Origin: Chara braunii
Taxonomy: Eukaryota > Streptophyta > Charophyceae > Charales > Characeae
Assembly (NCBI GenBank): GCA_003427395.1
Contig: BFEA01000085.1
Coordinates: 439,182 to 465,623 of the forward strand
Direction: 5' to 3'
Length of the DNA stretch: 26,442 nucleotides
The translations under genes and the position numbers were made by a program. Under the pieces are notes generated by a model. The model ran no database searches. It was given only the letters and a program-made list of their open reading frames with translations, and had not been told where the DNA came from. This document shows positions 17,091 through 26,442 of the stretch, piece after piece (the stretch's first letter is position 1; each line of letters opens with the position of its first letter).

Positions 17091-18608
17091 AAAAAACTAC
17101 TTTGCGTCTGAGTGTGAGACCGACGCGCGCGACAGGTGGCGTCGTTGCAGGGGATCTCGCTTCCTAGCCGAGGTCCTCAGTGAACGAACTCGGGTTTGGT
17201 AAGTCGATGATCTAGGCAAAACGACAACTCTAATCTACTTACTGAGATATAGTTTGAGTAAGGATTCTGAGTAGGGAGTACGTAAGAGTGGTCATTGCGA
17301 ATAAACCACTTGAGGGACTATAGAACAGAATAGGTACTAGGTGCAAATAGGTGGTACTAGTAAGGTGACAGTGAACGACAACTTGTGAGAAGGGTCGCCC
17401 TAGAAAGTGAAAGGAGAAGTATTTCACTGATAGTAATTTGAGGTTATCTTGAATCTTTCAAAGACCGACGGTATTGGGTCAGATAACTTGAAAGGCTCTA
17501 TTATCTAACTATTGTCCTCGTAGTAATATGACACCAAAAACCGTGGGACTGGTACAAGAATAGGAAGAGGCGGCAGACAAGGGAAGGCATCCGAGAGACT
17601 TATAGATCTGATCAAGAAATGAGAAGATTGGAGGGAGGAAGACGAAGGGCTAGAAGAAAAGGATGAAGGGGGTAGGGCGAGCCGGCATCAGAACAACTAG
17701 TGCGAGTGTACCCTGACCCCTAGAAGAGATGGCTTATTATTTGTGTAAGTACGAAGGACGTTACGACGCGTCTCCTCCACGTTTTGAACCACCTAGCTGT
17801 CCTTGCTTCGGACCTTATTCATCGCCTTCTTTCTCTGCTCAAGAACGACAAGTGACCGTCCTTCCTCAATCCTGCCAACTAGGGTCTCAGCCAACACCTC
17901 ACATTCCTGACCTTCCTGTCGTCTTTCAATCCCCGTCATCCGAATGAAGATTGTGCATCTCCCTTGTGATGATCTTGCTATGTCAACCAGGGATTTACAA
18001 GTTGATCTCCTACTTGCTGTACAAGAGAATTATATGAAGCATTGAGTGAGCATTTAAGAGAGTCAGGGATTGACAGGAGAAGGAGTTAAAGATAGGCAGG
18101 TGTAGTAAGAAAGGATGTCAGAATTTCTAGGGGAGTGACCCTAGGAGGTGAGGATAGGTGAAAGTTGCATATGGTACCTATTGTCAATAAGTAGAGTCCG
18201 GTGATTAGCTAGGAGATAGAAGTTGAAGAAGGTGGTAATGTGTTAATGTAAACATGTATCACACTAGAAACTTAAAGTGTGAGACAAGTGAGATGGAGGA
18301 TAAATGAACAGTAGAGGTGGATTGAGTACGTGACTCGTGCACGTGAATTGACTCATTTAGACTTTTGTTAGTCTAAGGGTTGTACTTGCGAGCAAAGTTA
18401 TGGGTGGAGGCCTGTTTAGTCAGAAGTCTGGCAGATCCACAAAGGAGGATGAACAGAACAGATAGAACAATCTGTAGAAGCTTTAAAAAATAGGTACATA
18501 ATCCTAAGTGTAGTCAGTGAGGCAGTGAGGAAGTAGGTGTCAAACCATCTTATTTATGATCAACTTGATGGCTATGTTTAGGTATGAGGGTAGTTGCCTA
18601 AACTCTTC
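17091..18608. other. Unrecognised spacer; one weak Pro-rich ORF
   Basis: A 72-codon plus-strand frame (17729-17947, MAYYLCKYEGRYD) has a purine at -3 and G at +4 around its ATG and is Pro/Ser/Gln rich, but has no known domain. The rest shows no repeat partner. A 7-bp hairpin TTAGACT/AGTCTAA lies near 18358-18377. Confidence 0.25.
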
Positions 18609-18873
18609 CACCCTGAACCATCTACTTGAATATACCAGTTGAATCTAAGCGCTTAAATATATTCCTTGAGGCCATTCATTTGAGGTTATCCATTTAAAAA
18701 TTATTCATTCATGTCGGTCTATTTTAAACCTATTCACGTGAAACTATCAATCTGATGCATTTTATTCATGGTTAATTGCTTAAGTTGTCCATCTGAGTTT
18801 ATTCATTCTAGACTGTGCACTTAAATTCATCCGTCGAAGCCAATCAAATTTCACTATTTATCTATATTTTGAG
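18609..18873 (+). repeat. Degenerate 14-bp minisatellite, about 19 units
   Basis: Units of 12-15 bp fit a loose consensus CAYTTGAANNTATY. Good examples are CATTTGAGGTTATC (18677), CACGTGAAACTATC (18735), CACTTAAATTCATC (18818) and CAGTTGAATCTAAG (18636). Individual units are 50-80 percent like the consensus, so the periodicity is visible only when units are stacked. Confidence 0.6.
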
Positions 18874-20419
18874 TTCGTTTATCTGGATTGCTCTCCTTAT
18901 AATGGATAGAAAAGCTACACAAAATCCACGTCCGACGCGGGTTCGGGGGTGAATGGAGTGACCGACTCCTTGGGAGAAGAAATTCTCTCAATAGGTGGTC
19001 AATGTGTAGAATCTACTCTTGGGGGAGTTACAATCCTAAGTTATCCTTTCCCTGACAAGATGGCTTGAAGGAGCTATAAATCCGTCTTCTAAGGTAGTAG
19101 TGAGACCCATGCCGGAACTATGTTCGTCGTCCATGGTGGGGTGTTGTCACGTGACCCTTTGAGGAATTGTGACTACATTACTACTGAGAAGGAGAAAAGT
19201 GTTTGAACCTTGTTAGACTTTGGTCTCTAATAGAGGCAACTACTGCATGTCGCAAGGAGGTAGGGGGTGATTCCCCAACTATCTTTGTGTCAAGTGGATT
19301 CATCATCACGTGAAAGGATATGTCATCCTGGGACGTGTACGTTGAGGTTGTCTACTAATTGACCAGAGTTTGCAAGGAACGGATACTGCAATCGGAGGGT
19401 GAAGCAGTGAGGCTTGATCCTTGAGCGGGGCTCGAGAGTCTAAGATGTTATCCCTTTTGGGGATTACACTGCCCCTTGACACAATATACTCCTGTCAAAG
19501 CCCAGGGAATAGAGTGTAGTACTCTCATTGTCTTTGCATCCAAAAACATTTATCATTAAAAAAAAAATTATTGGCTACAGCATGACTATTGCCTATGATC
19601 GTAACAGATACCATAAGTTTTTCATCATCACCAATGCATGCATATGCTAATTAGGCTCATGTCTTCGCTTACTATTATAATTATTAACTATTATGATTAC
19701 TATGACAGCATGTCCCCGATATGAGTAACAGTCATTATAATAATTTATGATCTTTAGAAATAGTAAATGCATTGCTATCGCAATGTACTATTATGACTTG
19801 CTTTGAATGGTCTTAGGTGTTGGGAATTAGCAATGGTAGTAAGGTATGAAGTCAGTATCCATTGTTATAAAAGTTAGAAATGCTGAGCGGTTTGTGCCCC
19901 CCTTAGCGCCGTTGCAAACTGTCTTACCTAAGTTCCTTGTGGAGAAGGAGAAGTATTTCGGATGACGAGAAAAAATAAAGGCAGCAGCTGAGGCCGCTTT
20001 GGCAGTACGAGAATGAGGACACACGCGTTATACAAGCGAGGTAGTATATGGTCTGAACCTAGGGATGAGATCTATGCTCCTCTACACTGAACTTCAAAGC
20101 ACGATTTACATTGTTAGCGCCTACGCTGATTCCCCCACGATCCGGACGAAAGGTTTTGAACACTGGGATGAACTCCGAATGGAGGTATGCAGGCAGACGA
20201 ATGTTATTACTTCCTCTAATCCATAATTAGCGGCTTATGGTTTTATTCAAGTGTCTTTTCATACATTTGTTTGCGTTATTCACACCTTTAAGGTCGGTGC
20301 AGAGAATAATTGCTCCATCAAATGGATGTCTAAAGCTTATGCCCTTGTATCTTTTTGAAGGTGGGAATAAAGGAGCTTATTGAACATCATCTTCGGCTTA
20401 TGGCCTAACGCTTCGTCGC
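18874..20419. other. Unrecognised spacer with a possible gag scrap
   Basis: AT-rich from about 19550 to 19800. From the ATG near 19844 a plus-strand frame reads MKSVSIVIKVRNAERF through KFLVEKEKYFG to a TGA, then REKIKAAAEAALAV. Its charged helical character and its position upstream suggest a gag N-terminal remnant, but this is inference. Confidence 0.3.
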
Positions 20420-21690
20420 ATGCTGTATTTGTACAGGATGGCAGCGACATCCATGAGTGGAGATGGTGGTTTAGATAAGGTCCTTCTCTGGAAGAATTCT
20501 TCTCTCGCCAAAGTATTGACGCACGAATCCGTAGACGAGTCAATGCCCCCAGACCTTAGAGCTCTGTTGTTCCAAGGGAAGAATCTGTCTAACTTTTTGT
20601 GCGATTACCGTAGTTTCGACCTTATGAAGAAGTCGGATGAGAGGGCGATGTTGACTATGTTCAAATATTCGTATGTGAGGACTTGGACGACGAAGTATAC
20701 GATTTCATGCTGAGATTACGAACTTGGAGTGAACTGGAAAGTTCGTTGAGCTCGAGGTTTCCCGAGCACGAAATCGACGGTCATCGTTGTAATGACCCCA
20801 ATCGAATAATCGGTGGTGCGTCAGCACAAGGGGAACTAGACAGTATACATAGACAAGTTAGAGCATTGGAAGAGAGAATGACACAACCAGAAAGAGACAG
20901 AAAAGGCAAGCGAAAGGTCTCATAAGGGATGTCGGACGGACTAGCTGGTAGTAGTGGAGGGAAGACGAATGATGATAATCAAGGATCTCCCCGACATGCG
21001 AAAGCTGAAAAGAAGCGATGTGATAACCAAGCCGGAGAAAGAGGTGTAAACATGATTGAGATAGAAGAAGAACCTAGACCTCAAAAGTTGACCAAGGTCC
21101 AGCGGAAGGCAAGAAACCTAGCGCGAATGGTCTATGACCGCGATCAAGGTCGAGATTGGGGAAGAGGTCGAGGCAATGGTAGACGAGGAAGTGGTGGTTC
21201 TGGTAATAAGAGCCTCGAAAACTATGGTAGAGGAAGTGATAGCAAAGACAATAAGGGAGATGATAATAGAAATTGGAATGCATCAGGGTCGAAAGTGATC
21301 AAGGACTTGAGAAAGAAAGAAGGGGTTTGAAGAATGCGGTCTGCAGGCATTGTGCCCAAGAAGGGCACATAATGAGGTTTTGCCATGTGAGGAAGGCTGA
21401 TGAAGTGAATGGTCTAATAAACACCAATATTGAAGGAGATGTTTATGACAGATTTTGGAACCTCATTGACCCAAACAGACCTTGAGGAACGAGACAGGAA
21501 GCCTTGCGACGAGAGTACGAATGGTAGACAGGAACAAAAGACCTGTATTAGTGACATGAAATTGCAAGGTCATTTGATAATAAGGACACTTCATGGATGA
21601 TTGTAAGGTACTAGCAAGGTACATCGAGTTGGGAATGACTAAGTATCATGTACGCGGAAGATTGGTGACCATCACTGGACAAATAATCTG
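20420..21690 (+). pseudogene. Ty3/gypsy gag fossil with CCHC zinc knuckles
   Basis: Three open segments with frame changes near 20680 and 21320. Segment 1 and the start of segment 2 (LFQGKNLSNFLCDYRSF, then DDEVYDFMLRLRTW) look like a capsid-type helical gag core. The frame has a TAA at 20923-20925 and continues into a basic RGG/Gly-rich region (GRDWGRGRGNGRRGSGGSG). After the second shift comes a zinc knuckle CRHCAQEGHIMRFC (C-x2-C-x4-H-x4-C, 21342-21383), then GDVYDRFWNLIDPNRP and another TGA (21482-21484). A degenerate second knuckle at 21563-21604 keeps GHFMDDC. Gag packages element RNA; the knuckle binds nucleic acid. No protease or pol follows. The tail motifs suggest the same lineage as the 4051-5442 fragment, on the opposite strand. 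Confidence 0.8.
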
Positions 21691-23278
21691 AGGGTGACAG
21701 AGTGGAGCTCGATAGGATATTGAAATTGGTCATCACTTTCCTAGATTAAAGACAAGTGGGTGTATGAACTTCTAGATAAATTAAGATGTTTGTTGGGTGA
21801 GAGCGAACATGGATAAGTAGAGTGCAGCCAGAAAAGAGGACAAGTGTCTTTTCATTGAGTTTTGATAGGATAAAGGTTTAAATTAGATGATAGTATAGGA
21901 AAATGCATGGACATTTGAGGTTAAGGACAAGAGAGATGAGTCGCAAACCTGACTCATTATAACATACTTTATAGTTATATATGTATTTAAAGGGGATGAG
22001 CTGGTGAACACGAACACTTTCACATTGTGAGTGAATCCTTGTTTATGGTTTCAGTCTTTTGTGAGTCAGTATCTCCCTTTGTCTATCACTATTGGACTCG
22101 TTTGAGACCTAAAGATGGTGGTAGAGGAATGAGCGGATCAGTACCTTGTGTGAAAGTCAGTAAAAGGTTGTATGACCAAGATGTTGGAAGGATTGATTAT
22201 ATGTTTGAGAAACCATGCTACGACATGGACAAACTCTTTTCAATAAGTTAAAACTTTGCAATCATTTCTTTGAATGAGATGTTTGTTTTTTTGTGGTTTC
22301 AGACAAGCAAAGAGTCAACAAATATTTATTTTAAAAAAATAATGGTTTTTTTTATATATATAATATAAATGACCACGAGGTGCGTGCCTCACCGAGCTAT
22401 GATCAAAGACTTGGAGGGCACAACCATGAGTGGCAGCCTGACCAATGCTCAATTTATTATCTAATTTATTTGGTTTATTTAAAAAGCATCGTTCATCCAC
22501 CCCAAGGGTTAACCTAAGGGCATAAATTACCAAGCCTATGGTGAAAAATTGACATCGTTGGGACGTAACTCTTAGCGTGGGCTGCTGACCTAGCATAACG
22601 CAACGGACCCTTCGACTATGGCCTAGAAGAGAAATTAGAGGGGTGGCCACCCGTATGAAAGGATCTATTCAGGTGGATGTCGAAGGGGTCGAGATTAGTC
22701 TTGAAATCTTTAAATTTTAAATATATGATGTCCCATCGTTGCGCAACCAACGAGGGTAACCACCGATAAGCAACAACGAGGTGGGCCGCAGCACCGGCCT
22801 GATCAGCAGGACTTTGGTGGGTCATGATGGAGACCGTTGTCCTCCTGTATTAGGCTTTGGGCAGGACGACCGATAACTTTGGATTGTGAGATCAAGAGTT
22901 GAACACCCAAGGTCTCGGTTAGGACCCTCGTTTGACGGGTTGAGTTCGTACGTGGACACCGACCTTGAAAACAACCAACGAGTACCTGGGCCAAAGACTA
23001 AGGGTGTGAGGGAAGGAAAGGAGCGTTGTCATACTTAATTATTTTATGTACTGTAGTACGGATCAAGTATCCCCACTTCAAGTCCTTAAATTTATTTTAT
23101 GTGGGAGACCTGGGTTAAAATCCCGGCAGTAATAATGAAAAGTAAGGTGGGGATGTCAATCCTGAAACCACATTTCATTCTCGGATTCGGATTTGACGAT
23201 TTGCTTGTCAGAAAATATCTTTTGTTTGCATATAGTTCTCCTGGCGACGATGACGTGGCTTAATGGGGTCTGAGATAC
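21691..23278. other. Unrecognised spacer
   Basis: No pol continuation after gag. A 74-codon plus-strand frame (22027-22251, MSESLFMVSVFCESV) has no known domain. 22320-22370 is AT-rich. A GTTGCGCAAC palindrome lies at 22738-22747. A T-arm-like stem CTGGG/CCCGG around TTAAAAT (23110-23126) suggests a tRNA-derived scrap. No gene supported. Confidence 0.4.
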
Positions 23279-24574
23279 TGTCGGACCAAATACCCTTACA
23301 AGGGTATTTGGCCATGTTTTTGCGTTCGACACATTGACGGCGTCGACTACCATGATGGAGCCGGTCTGGAACGGAAAGGGTGTGCACGCCTTGGCGTGAC
23401 ACTTGAAACGAATTCCTCGGCCATTGAGGCGGGGGCAGATCGGTGAGAAAATCTCGTTAGTATGCGAGCTCGTTATTGTGACGCGTGCTCTGGTCAGAAT
23501 CGGTAGTGATACCCTTCGACCGAAGAGGTCCAGGGATCGGTTGGGCTAGTGTTGTATCGGAAAGATTACGACACACACTGGGACTTAATCATCGGTACGT
23601 TAGTCAGGATAAATTAATATATGCCCCGGCCATACGGGCGAGGCGATTATTAATGTGTAATCAATGGGATTGCAATAACCCTTTGAATGCTAACTTTTGT
23701 CTTCTTCTGTTCGGCGGTCTGGTCCCTGCGCATCTAGTACCGGCTTACCTACCACTTGAGTGTTTTCCCCGCTGCGACCCTCAAATGTCGCGGCCATAGC
23801 TAGATACCGGCCTACCCGCCACTTGAGTGTTTCCCCGCCGCTACCCTAAGTGTCGCAGCCAGAGTTAAGTACCGGCTCTTCGGGCCTTCTGACCAACCTA
23901 GTACCCTTGCGGGTGACACACACACTCAAAACGACGAGCACTCACACAACCACGCGGATCAGCAAGCGTACGCACAATCAGACTTAGGAAAAATGGGCTC
24001 AGGCCACTGGTCGGACTGAGCCCCGATATTGTTTGTGTACTGAGCTGCTCCCCTTTTATTTGAAGTGAGAGTTAGCTTAGTAGGTTCAGGTGCAGGCTAT
24101 CATGTGATAGGCTTGGGGATCGAATCTGCCCAACCTTAGAACTAGTTTTTTTTTACAAGGAGTGTTACTGTTTTTCACTCGGTTGAGATGGCTGGGGCTC
24201 GAACTCGCGACCTAGAGATCCGAGTTAGCTAGAGTTAGTAAGTTACTGTAAGCCTCGTTTGAAAAAAACGAGGGAAATACACTTGCCACGTGCAAATAGT
24301 TAATAGTTAGATTCTGTTTTTTTATTTTTTTTTATTTTATTAGTTTTAGTTAGATTTTTTTTTTTTTTACTTTTATTAATTTTTGTTTTGGTTTGTCTTT
24401 CTTCCTCTCGATCTCGTACCTCACGAGATCCACCCGCCTCAATGAATCCGCGCCACAACCACGGGAAGGTTCATTCCGTCGAAGTTGTGGATACGGGGCA
24501 TCGAGCTTGGCCCGCTCGATACAGGCTCGCACCCTCGAGAGAGCGGCAAGGAGAAACGCGGCGCGCGTGAGGAG

Positions 24575-25842
24575 CTAGTGCTGGTGTGTGCGCTGGCATG
24601 TGACTATGGCGCACGCCCGAGCGAAGCAAGGAAGAAGGCGATCTCGGCAGGGGTAGCGATAGCCAGAAGAAAGCGGGCGAGAGGGCAGAGATGGACCGCG
24701 CGAAGAAGTGGGGGGGGTGAAGCGCGAGGAGAGTAAGGAGGGAGATGACAACGTAGAGTAGGAGATGGGATGCAGCGAAAGCTCAGAGGCAGCGAGGGAT
24801 TCCGCATGGGTGAAGAAGCGCGGGGAGCTACGGAGAAAACGCGAGGCGCAACGAGGAGCGAGACTGGGACATTGGAAAAAGGTAGGAAGATAAAATGAGT
24901 GGGCGCGGGAAGATAGCGGAAATGATAGAGATAATGCACGAGAAAGAAGTGGAGAAGGAATTAGCGCACGGGGAGCAGGGGAGATAGCCGCGCGAGGTGA
25001 GTGAGGGAAGAAAGAAGAAGACGAAGAAGAAGAAAAAAGAAGAAGGAGAAGGAGAGGAGAGAGAAAGGGAGGAGATAAGAAGAACACTTATCTCGCCTGC
25101 ATCCGCTGCTATCATATGCGAGGCTGAAAACTTACGGGAGAGCGACCGATGAAGAGGCGGGGGGGGCGAAGGAGATAGCGCGGTGGGAGCAGGAGGACAC
25201 TGCGTGGAGGAAAGGTGGAAGTCGTGATCTGGAGATAGCAATGAAGAGAGAGAATAGAGACATAGTGTAGGGAGAAGTAAGTAGAAGGAAGGAAAGAGAG
25301 TAGGAGGGAGGAGAATTAGAAGGAAGAAGGAGAAGGAGAAGAAGAAGAGGAAGAAGAAGGAGAGAGATGAGGAAAAATGGCTACTTACCTATAATCCGCA
25401 CGGCTCGTTGAAGGCGCATTTGTGCCTGTCGTGTCCCCGTGCTATCGCCTTGATATGCTGCACACCGTAACGAATCATCTTGCGGCGTAGGGAGTAGCGA
25501 GCTAACTACGAGAACGTCGACTACGGCGAAGAGAGAGAGAGAGGGAGAACCGGTAAGTTCCGATCTTGCGGCTAACCTCATGGTGCTGTCATAATAGGAA
25601 GAGCAAAGACGAATGAACTTACCCCTACAATATGGAAATATACACTGCATAAATGTGTGTGTGTGTGTGTGTGTGTGTATGTGAGTGAGAGATGGGTATG
25701 GGTGGCATCTGTTAGTTGAGATTGAGGTTGCGAGTGATACGAGAGACAAACCTGGTGCTTGAGGCGAACGGCATTGGGCGAGATTTCGAACGAACCAGCC
25801 ACTAAAGACTACGGCGCGGCATCGCAAACGTACGCAAGACAC
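24575..25842 (-). pseudogene. R1 copy 2 counterpart of the spliced ORF, broken
   Basis: It aligns with 6739-8017. Defects relative to copy 1: the GT tract is 10 bases longer, shifting the first segment's frame; the second segment has a TAG codon and a one-base deletion (CTTCAACG for CTTCCAACG); the donor after the third segment is ATAAGT instead of GTAAGT; and the CCCAG acceptor of the last segment has become CCCCG. The GTAAGT donors near 25617 and 25383 and the AG before the second segment are kept. Confidence 0.4.
25654..25678 (+). repeat. (GT)n microsatellite
   Basis: Ten bases longer than the matching tract in copy 1 (about 7837-7852). Confidence 0.95.
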
Positions 25843-26109
25843 GGCTAGCCTAACACTACTTCTATAGATAGCATGATCAAAAAGCGAGTGAACCTAACAC
25901 TACAACATGGGAATATACAACACTACACTAGAGTGTGTATGCGTGAGTGTGTGAGAGTGCGCAAGTGTCCGTGTAGGTGTATACTTGTGTGTGTGCGTGC
26001 ATAAGTTTCATCACCGCTGATCTCATGCTACTTCCACTGATAGACTGAGCAGGATCGAATGAATCTATCACCAGAATACATAAAGATACATTACTTGCTT
26101 TGTGTATAT

Positions 26110-26111
<2 letters not shown>

Positions 26112-26171
<60 letters not shown>

Positions 26172-26175
26172 GTGT
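26112..26175 (+). repeat. (GT)n microsatellite
   Basis: 64 bases with one CG interruption, against 36 bases in copy 1. Confidence 0.95.
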
Positions 26176-26255
26176 AAGAGGGAGAGAGAGACTCTAACTC
26201 TCCAACCTTGGCCGACAGCCAAGTCTCCAACTCGCGCCTCGCCACGCGATATTTG

Positions 26256-26348
26256 GATCGATAGAATGAGAAAATATAAAAGTGGCAGTGTATATTTCCA
26301 CGTTTCAACGGAAGATTCATTCCGTTTTTTGCTCATCCTATCGATAGA

Positions 26349-26350
<2 letters not shown>
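26256..26350 (+). repeat. Module M, copy 3
   Basis: Same layout as 8388-8480: GGATCGATAGAATGAG, GCAGTGTATATTTCCACG, CTATCGATAGAATG. Confidence 0.8.

Positions 26351-26442
<92 letters not shown>
26350..26442 (+). repeat. (GT)n(GA)n compound microsatellite, truncated by the window end
   Basis: About 69 bases of GT then GA to the last base, matching the compound tract at 8480-8632. Confidence 0.95.

Larger units (their letters stand above)
23279..26442. mobile_element. R1 long repeat, copy 2 (runs off the window)
   Basis: Collinear with 5443-8632 and in the same orientation, starting 17,836 bp later at the same TGTCGGACC. It shares all landmarks: terminal 12-bp inverted repeat, 66-bp tandem, GAAA-loop hairpin, purine-rich kilobase, GT tracts and module M. 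Differences are substitutions, microsatellite length changes (GT longer, GAA shorter) and small indels. Confidence 0.85.

Noticed and set aside
22027-22251. Possible short plus-strand gene after gag
   Set aside because: No domain, and too short to distinguish from chance; mentioned only in the spacer entry.
23100-23130. tRNA gene suggested by CTGGG/CCCGG around TTAAAAT
   Set aside because: Only a T-arm-like stem is present; no acceptor, D-arm or anticodon arm at the right spacing.
5443-26442. One giant element with the two R1 copies as its LTRs
   Set aside because: The gag fossil sits at the wrong end for a left-to-right element, no pol lies between, and no primer-binding site or polypurine tract flanks the copies.

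Overview
This window is eukaryotic, repeat-dominated, non-genic DNA from a draft assembly. It has one 190-base N gap and scattered single Ns. I find no intact host gene, rRNA, functional tRNA or CRISPR array. The recognisable coding sequence is decayed Ty3/gypsy LTR-retrotransposon: a chromodomain-integrase pol fossil, a second pol fossil of another lineage, and a gag fossil. Long (GT)n, (GA)n, (GAA)n and (ATT)n tracts, GT-AG splice signals and chromoviruses point to a plant, an alga (a charophyte is a guess) or another repeat-rich eukaryote. The sequence does not fix the species.

Layout. 1-3356: minus-strand remnant reading RNase H, integrase, chromodomain. About 3400-3765: repeat R2 (+), whose diverged inverted partner lies at about 16730-17090. 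4013-4050: 38-nt poly-T. 4051-5442: minus-strand protease and start of reverse transcriptase from another Ty3/gypsy lineage, cut by the poly-T on one side and by repeat R1 on the other. 5443-8632: R1, over 3 kb, present again in the same orientation at 23279-26442, where it runs off the window. R1 holds a hairpin cluster, a 66-bp tandem repeat, a tRNA-like scrap, a very purine-rich kilobase and a possible spliced minus-strand ORF that is open in copy 1 and broken in copy 2.

8640-13660: a degenerate array of R3, a roughly 400-bp SINE-like unit. Most units end in a microsatellite at the same point and alternate with degenerate ACAG-rich tracts. 14420-15535: a satellite of about 50-bp dyad-symmetric units with divergent GATAAG boxes, arranged as a roughly 161-bp three-part higher-order repeat and interrupted by the gap. 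18609-18873: a very degenerate 14-bp minisatellite. 20420-21690: plus-strand gag fossil with CCHC zinc knuckles. The stretches between are unrecognised.

There is no operon or pathway. The interest lies in repeat biology: layered retroelement insertions, a microsatellite-tailed repeat, a satellite built of GATA dyads, and repeat families whose copies keep the same stem-loops. I see no convincing new functional system. The best leads are the GATA-dyad satellite, the microsatellite-seeding R3 family, the possible spliced ORF in R1 and the R2 stem-loop.
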